DNA from: DAOVXM01 sp963746255
Lineage (GTDB): Bacteria > Chloroflexota > Anaerolineae > Anaerolineales > UBA4823
DNA length: 64,000 nucleotides
Reading direction: 5' to 3'
Assembly (NCBI GenBank): GCA_963746255.1
Contig: CAVVAJ010000009.1
Location: 1,116,001-1,180,000 of the forward strand
Each line of letters starts with the position of its first letter. Within the stretch, counting starts at the first letter, position 1. Under the pieces are notes generated by a model. It was given only the letters and a program-made list of their open reading frames with translations. It was not told where the DNA came from and ran no database searches. The translations under genes were made by a program, and so were the position numbers. This document shows positions 61,877 to 64,000 of the stretch, in pieces.

Positions 61877-63253
61877 TCACTTATCATTTGCCACGGCTCT
61901 AATCCATGAAGGCGTTGGTCGCGGAGAAGGTATTTTTCCATAGAACAGATCATCCATAGCCATTCCCAAGCGGCGAAAACCACCAGATTGCCGCGCTCCC
62001 CATCGAACCACGTTATGGCTGACGCTATCCGGGTGGGAATATGGGCAAACAGTCATGCAGCGTCCACAATCCGTTCCGACAACATTCCAGTAGTGGAAGC
62101 AAGACTCTGCGTCGATTTTCCAACGCAGAGCACCACCAATCTCCTGTCGCCCTCCAAAGGGGATGGATTTTGACGGGCAAGCCAACGCACACTTCTCACA
62201 AATTGTACAGAAATCTATTATTGCACCATCGCGAGTGGGCAGGTCAGCGATTATAGGTAGGTTGGTGGTCACGACGCCTAGGCGTACGCGTGGTCCTTGC
62301 CGGGGGGTCATCAATAACCCCATCCGCCCAATTTCACCCAAACCCGCATCACGCGCTACCAGCGGCGCGATCACGCGATAATTTCCGTCGATATGGGCTC
62401 GCGCTCCATAACCGAGCTGGCGGATGGCAGAGGCCAGCTGAATCCCTACCTTCGCTGCTTCAACATATTGTCGCGCCAATTCCATCACCCCTGGCGCAGT
62501 TGGGTTTGCACCAATCATCGAGTAATCCATCTCCACACTGATAGCGATGGCATAATCGTGTTCAACAGGGATAGGAGCGCCGTAAGTACCACTTCCGCGC
62601 CCAATGTGCGAATATACATGGTACGGACGCAGTTCGGTAATCCCCACATCAAGTGCACCGAAATATTTTCCCAGGTGCTTAATATAGACCGTAATTTGTC
62701 CCGGATCGATGGAGATAGGCTCGCCAGCAACTTCTCCGCTTACCGCATCCCGTAGAGCTCCGGTAAAGTAAAAGCTGGCTAACGGTGCGACGAATAAATT
62801 ACGATCATAATACTTCGATCCTGGAGATAGCAAACCCGGTTTAGCGCGAATGCGATCATCGATGATTTTATGCTCCGGATGGCCACGGTAGTATGCTTCA
62901 TATTCTCCTGTCCCGGAAATCAACCTCGCCCGGGCAAACATGATCTCTCTTTCATCAAAGCGGGCATTAGGGACACCCCTAGACATATCTACTTTCCCAA
63001 TTGGCAGAAAGAATACCACTATGCCAGCGGCAATAATTACCGCTAGGACGGTTGCGATTAACAGCAAGGTGGTTGGGGGCAGATTTGCGACAATCAGGAA
63101 GGATATACATCCGATCAACGCGATGGAGAGCGCCACCCGGGCAGCCCTGTGCTCTCCCTCTCGGATCGAGATCAGCCCAAAGCCACCGAAAATCAGGGCA
63201 AATAGGACCCCAAAGGCATTCATGATTATTGTCAGGCTAATTTCAAGGGACAT
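61877..63253 (-). CDS. Membrane-anchored reductive-dehalogenase-like / QueG-like Fe-S protein
   Basis: 458 residues. Three hydrophobic helices (about 5-25, 38-57, 62-85) anchor the protein, and the rest resembles the RdhA/QueG catalytic region (YRVIAPLVARDAGLGEIGRMGLLMTP, VDFCTICEKCALACP). Two 4Fe-4S motifs occur: Cys349, 352, 355, 359 and Cys385, 396, 399, 403. There is no twin-arginine signal, unlike respiratory RdhA. QueG-type epoxyqueuosine reductases also share these motifs but lack membrane helices. The corrinoid-binding role is inferred from family resemblance. It lies upstream of UbiD on the same strand, 27 bp away. Confidence 0.75.
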   Translation of the reverse strand: MSLEISLTIIMNAFGVLFALIFGGFGLISIREGEHRAARVALSIALIGCISFLIVANLPPTTLLLIATVLAVIIAAGIVVFFLPIGKVDMSRGVPNARFDEREIMFARARLISGTGEYEAYYRGHPEHKIIDDRIRAKPGLLSPGSKYYDRNLFVAPLASFYFTGALRDAVSGEVAGEPISIDPGQITVYIKHLGKYFGALDVGITELRPYHVYSHIGRGSGTYGAPIPVEHDYAIAISVEMDYSMIGANPTAPGVMELARQYVEAAKVGIQLASAIRQLGYGARAHIDGNYRVIAPLVARDAGLGEIGRMGLLMTPRQGPRVRLGVVTTNLPIIADLPTRDGAIIDFCTICEKCALACPSKSIPFGGRQEIGGALRWKIDAESCFHYWNVVGTDCGRCMTVCPYSHPDSVSHNVVRWGARQSGGFRRLGMAMDDLFYGKIPSPRPTPSWIRAVANDK

Positions 63254-63427
63254 ACAAAACTCAAAGTATACATTGATGTTTCGCTGACACTAACACAGCT
63301 TTGATTAGTCCTGTCTTCCAACTGTGATTATAACCGTGACCATCCACCGATGTGCCGGTAATACCCCTTAATGTCCAGAAGACCCCTATTATTCCAGAAC
63401 ATATGTACGATATAATGGTTATGATTG
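63254..63427. other. Divergent intergenic region before dnaE
   Basis: TATAAT at 63411-63416 lies 11 nt upstream of the dnaE ATG, so the dnaE message may be leaderless or nearly so. No coding signal is seen. Confidence 0.45.
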
Positions 63428-64000
63428 ATGTACATACAACTGCACACCCACTCCTATTATTCTTTCCTGACCGGGCTGGACTCCCCCACCGCCATTGCTA
63501 GACAGGCTGCAGATGCCGGGATGCCAGCCATCGCGCTTACCGATCATGGCTGGATGACTGGTGCGATTGAGTTCTATGATGCCTGTTATGACAAGGGGGT
63601 CAAACCAATAATTGGTCTTGAGATTCCATTTTTTCACCCATCTCAGATAAAAGGCCCGGAAGAGCTCCAATCATCGATGATCCTGTTAGCAATGGACAGC
63701 GAAGGGTGGAGGAACATCAGCCGCTTGAGCAGCGCTTTACGAACCGATCCTGAAATCAGCCGCCGCGGGGGGATATCCATGGATCTTATTTCAGAATATT
63801 CTAGCGGAGCGATCTGCATACCGACTGGTTTATATCAACCTTGGCAAACAACAAATTCGCCCAGTTCTCATGACTTACGGACCCAACTCGTAACTCAGTT
63901 GAGAGATATTTTTCCTGAGCGTTTCTATATCCCAATTCAGCGCAGTACACCACAAGATAAACACACAAGCGGGGTGTTAAACACTATCGCAGTACGAATG
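63428..64000 (+). CDS. dnaE: DNA polymerase III alpha subunit, N-terminal part (cut by window edge)
   Basis: 191 codons are visible from ATG 63428 to the right edge. The N-terminus MYIQLHTHSYYSFLTGLDSP, ALTDHGWMTGAIEFYDACYDKGVKPIIGLE is the PHP domain of DnaE-type polymerases (compare FVHLHVHSEYSLLDG in E. coli). It is the replicative polymerase or a DnaE2-like enzyme; the discriminating C-terminus is outside the window. Confidence 0.92.
   Translation, partial: MYIQLHTHSYYSFLTGLDSPTAIARQAADAGMPAIALTDHGWMTGAIEFYDACYDKGVKPIIGLEIPFFHPSQIKGPEELQSSMILLAMDSEGWRNISRLSSALRTDPEISRRGGISMDLISEYSSGAICIPTGLYQPWQTTNSPSSHDLRTQLVTQLRDIFPERFYIPIQRSTPQDKHTSGVLNTIAVRM

Noticed and set aside
1..64000. CRISPR arrays, tRNA/rRNA genes, prophage or integrase genes
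   Set aside because: I found none: no direct repeats with regular spacers, no cloverleaf or TPsiC pattern that holds up, and no integrase or transposase ORF.

Overview
The window looks like a chromosome segment from an uncultured anaerobic bacterium, most likely a Chloroflexota member of the Anaerolineae type. The grounds are the mixed gene set: NBR1-type Ig-like lipoprotein, ClpC, Hdr/Etf/2-oxoacid:ferredoxin enzymes, many multiheme cytochromes, a reductive-dehalogenase-like protein and mevalonate-type enzymes. The taxonomic call is inference; no rRNA or tRNA gene is visible. Both edges cut genes: priA on the left (minus strand) and dnaE on the right (plus strand).

Left part (1-21.5 kb): mostly housekeeping genes. 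On the minus strand are priA, a CBS/CorC-type membrane protein and a Memo-family protein. A tryptophan T-box leader (about 4681-5021) follows, then a short selenoprotein of the SelW/Rdx family (5028-5267, in-frame TGA) that conventional ORF calling misses, then trpS and dtd. A minus-strand PyrK-like/LmbE/PyrD-like trio follows. After it come an SPFH protein, selD (itself a selenoprotein whose true start lies 99 bp upstream of the first uninterrupted ORF), ferritin behind a palindromic operator, a NifU-like/cNMP pair, clpC, a SIMPL lipoprotein, two membrane proteins, a HAD phosphatase, moaA and a YbaK-type deacylase.

Central part (21.6-33.7 kb): one plus-strand operon behind a textbook sigma70 promoter encodes a four-subunit 2-oxoacid:ferredoxin oxidoreductase, a 1133-residue double-HdrA/MvhD protein (QmoA-QmoB-like fusion), an HdrC/HdrB-type Fe-S protein and EtfAB. 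The set suggests a soluble electron-confurcating or bifurcating module between ferredoxin, a flavin/thiol system and an Etf. A large NBR1-type lipoprotein follows.

Cytochrome part (33.8-52.5 kb, minus strand): a SerK/ParB-like protein, a tandem UspA protein, a TauE permease, then exported proteins and about 29 potential c-heme sites in four proteins. These are an 8-10-heme NapC/NirT-like anchor protein, a hexaheme protein, a subtilisin-multiheme fusion, and a PQQ sugar-dehydrogenase/DUF11/pentaheme fusion. NHL-propeller and TPR proteins lie among them. This resembles a periplasmic or extracellular electron-transfer locus with unusual domain fusions.

Right part (53-64 kb): an rRNA methyltransferase, a DUF711 protein and uvrA, the last two separated by a 121-bp MITE-like element that supplies the stop codons of both. 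Then comes a compact minus-strand operon of aconitase-X small and large subunits plus a UbiD-family decarboxylase, matching the archaeal-type branch of the mevalonate pathway. Upstream in the same orientation is a membrane-anchored reductive-dehalogenase-like Fe-S protein. A second copy of the MITE-like element lies at 12987-13104.
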